Under the pieces are notes generated by a model. The model saw nothing but the letters and a program-made list of their open reading frames with translations. It was not told the origin of the DNA and made no database searches. The position numbers were made by a program, and so were the translations under genes. Of a stretch of DNA of 64,000 nt, positions 63,056-64,000 are shown in pieces; position 1 is the stretch's first letter, and each line of letters begins with the position of its first letter. Source of the stretch: Arthrobacter globiformis (lineage in GTDB: Bacteria > Actinomycetota > Actinomycetes > Actinomycetales > Micrococcaceae); the NCBI RefSeq assembly GCF_030815865.1, contig NZ_JAUSXI010000001.1, positions 4,464,001 through 4,528,000 of the forward strand, read 5' to 3'.

Positions 63056-64000
63056 CTAGCGCCGGCTGCGGCGCCGCACGGCTACCAGCACCAAGCCGCC
63101 GAGCAGCAGAGCCGCTCCCGCCACAGCAGCGGCGAGCGTCAGGCCCGATACCCCTGTGTCGGCGAGCATCGGCGGCCCCGTATCCTCGTCCGGGCCTACA
63201 GCGCCGTCCGGGCCTGCAGCAGGGAGCATGGCCACCACCGTCGGCTGCGGGGCGGGCACCAGGCCCGCCGGCTTGGGGCCCTGTGCGGCCGCTGGCTGGG
63301 ACGGCACGGGCGTCTGTGTTGGGCTCGGCGAGGCCGGGGAAGGACCCGCAGTGGGACCAGCGGGCTCTGGCGCTGCTGGATCGGCCGCAGCGCGGAAGGT
63401 GCTCAGCCCGGAGCGGCTGAAGCCGTTCATCGCCTGGGCGGTGAACTCCTCGGCCGCGACAGGCGCGCTAAAGGCCCAGTTTCCTTGGGCGTCCACGTTC
63501 ACATCAAACGGTTCGCTGCCGGGGAAGGTGACCCGGACCTGCGTTCCCGCCGGAACGTCTATGGCCGGAGCCGAGGCGAGCCGGCCGGCGACGCGCTGGC
63601 CGGATTTGATGGGCCCCGGAGGCAGGACGCCGGCAAGGACAGGGCTGTTCAGAAACAGCCTCAGCTGCACGCCCGGAAGGACCGCCATGGATTCCTCGAG
63701 CGTTGCAGCCACCGCGAAATTCTCGGTGGAGAACCTACTGTTGCCCGCGGAGTGTGTGCCCACGGCGTAGTTTCCGCTGATCCAGGGGCCGCCGGAATCG
63801 CCGCCGCTGGATTCCACCGACCTGGACAACAATCCGCGGAAGGAACGCAGGTCAGCAGGGTCCCCCGAGCCCCCGGCCACAATGTAGATCCCCACCTCGT
63901 CGACAGTTCCGCACGACCACCCAATGGTCCGTCCGGAACGGCAGACGGGCTGCCCCTGGAACGGCGACGCCGTGCCCACAATTGGTACTGAGCCGGTTGC
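63056..64000 (-). CDS. Wall-anchored S1-type serine protease, N-terminal part outside window
   Basis: The frame runs off the right edge, so the start is missing. 314 residues are visible. FQGQPVCRSGRTIGWSCGTV and ESSGGDSGGPWISG are the disulfide and active-site Ser segments of alpha-lytic/streptogrisin-like proteases; the His and Asp lie outside. A 90-residue Ig-like beta domain (VRVTFPGSEPFDVNVDAQGN) and a Pro/Ala spacer follow, then LADTG, a hydrophobic stretch (LTLAAAVAGAALLLGGLVLV) and RRRSRR. LAxTG is the form used by class E sortases of actinobacteria. Exported, covalently fixed to peptidoglycan. Confidence 0.9.
   Translation of the reverse strand, partial: ATGSVPIVGTASPFQGQPVCRSGRTIGWSCGTVDEVGIYIVAGGSGDPADLRSFRGLLSRSVESSGGDSGGPWISGNYAVGTHSAGNSRFSTENFAVAATLEESMAVLPGVQLRLFLNSPVLAGVLPPGPIKSGQRVAGRLASAPAIDVPAGTQVRVTFPGSEPFDVNVDAQGNWAFSAPVAAEEFTAQAMNGFSRSGLSTFRAAADPAAPEPAGPTAGPSPASPSPTQTPVPSQPAAAQGPKPAGLVPAPQPTVVAMLPAAGPDGAVGPDEDTGPPMLADTGVSGLTLAAAVAGAALLLGGLVLVAVRRRSRR

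Overview
The window is high-GC actinobacterial DNA, most like a soil or plant-associated Micrococcaceae (Arthrobacter/Pseudarthrobacter type). This rests on gene content and style: many GTG starts and ATGA/GTGA overlaps, several GAF-ANTAR regulators, a holin-X/DUF3618 stress operon, a phenylacetate (paa) gene group with a TetR repressor, Pro/Ala-rich surface proteins, and intergenic repeats of the 'CGACAAGCTCGATCA' kind. I see no tRNA, rRNA, transposase, integrase or CRISPR array. The genus is inference; no marker gene is present.

Layout. 1-14 kb: a frameshifted sulfurtransferase, a VOC protein, a frameshifted ArsR-type regulator, SelO, four GAF-ANTAR proteins, a stress operon (Ala/Thr-rich protein, holin-X membrane protein, DUF3618 protein, MarR), and an unusual operon of a diiron-oxidase-like protein, a membrane glycosyltransferase and a CDGSH iron-sulfur protein. 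14-29 kb: YbdK-type carboxylate-amine ligase, M20 peptidase, Zn alcohol dehydrogenase, small membrane and lipoproteins including a 27-residue one, USP, a phosphoesterase lipoprotein, low-MW phosphatase, LCP protein, histidine phosphatase, NnrD, and a solute-binding lipoprotein without its permease. 29-42 kb: CBS and FRG proteins, a small surface protein, CtaD, oligopeptidase B, and a two-gene unit coding an Ala/Asp-rich repeat protein with a leader-like N-terminus and a membrane M50 metalloprotease with a PqqD-like domain, then a methyltransferase. 42-49 kb: a signalling group (histidine kinase, two STAS-like paralogues, TPR protein, GGDEF-EAL protein). 48-52 kb: ackA-pta. 52-60 kb: CPBP proteases and a paa group (paaI, paaK, TetR, paaZ, thioesterase) with three matching 22-bp operators. 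60-64 kb: FetB-like permease, beta-helix lipoprotein, monooxygenase, and the C-terminal part of a wall-anchored serine protease.

How parts work together. A palindrome TAGTAA-N6-TTACTA lies upstream of the stress operon, of the small surface protein at 31595 and of the repeat-protein/M50 pair, suggesting one regulon; the MarR protein ending the stress operon is a candidate binder. The paa genes share a second palindrome (half site TTACCGAAYG), most simply bound by the TetR protein coded among them. The candidates for undescribed biology are the repeat-protein/PqqD-M50 pair and the diiron-glycosyltransferase-CDGSH operon. At least two genes near the left edge are broken by single-base changes in C runs, so some apparent pseudogenes may be sequencing errors.
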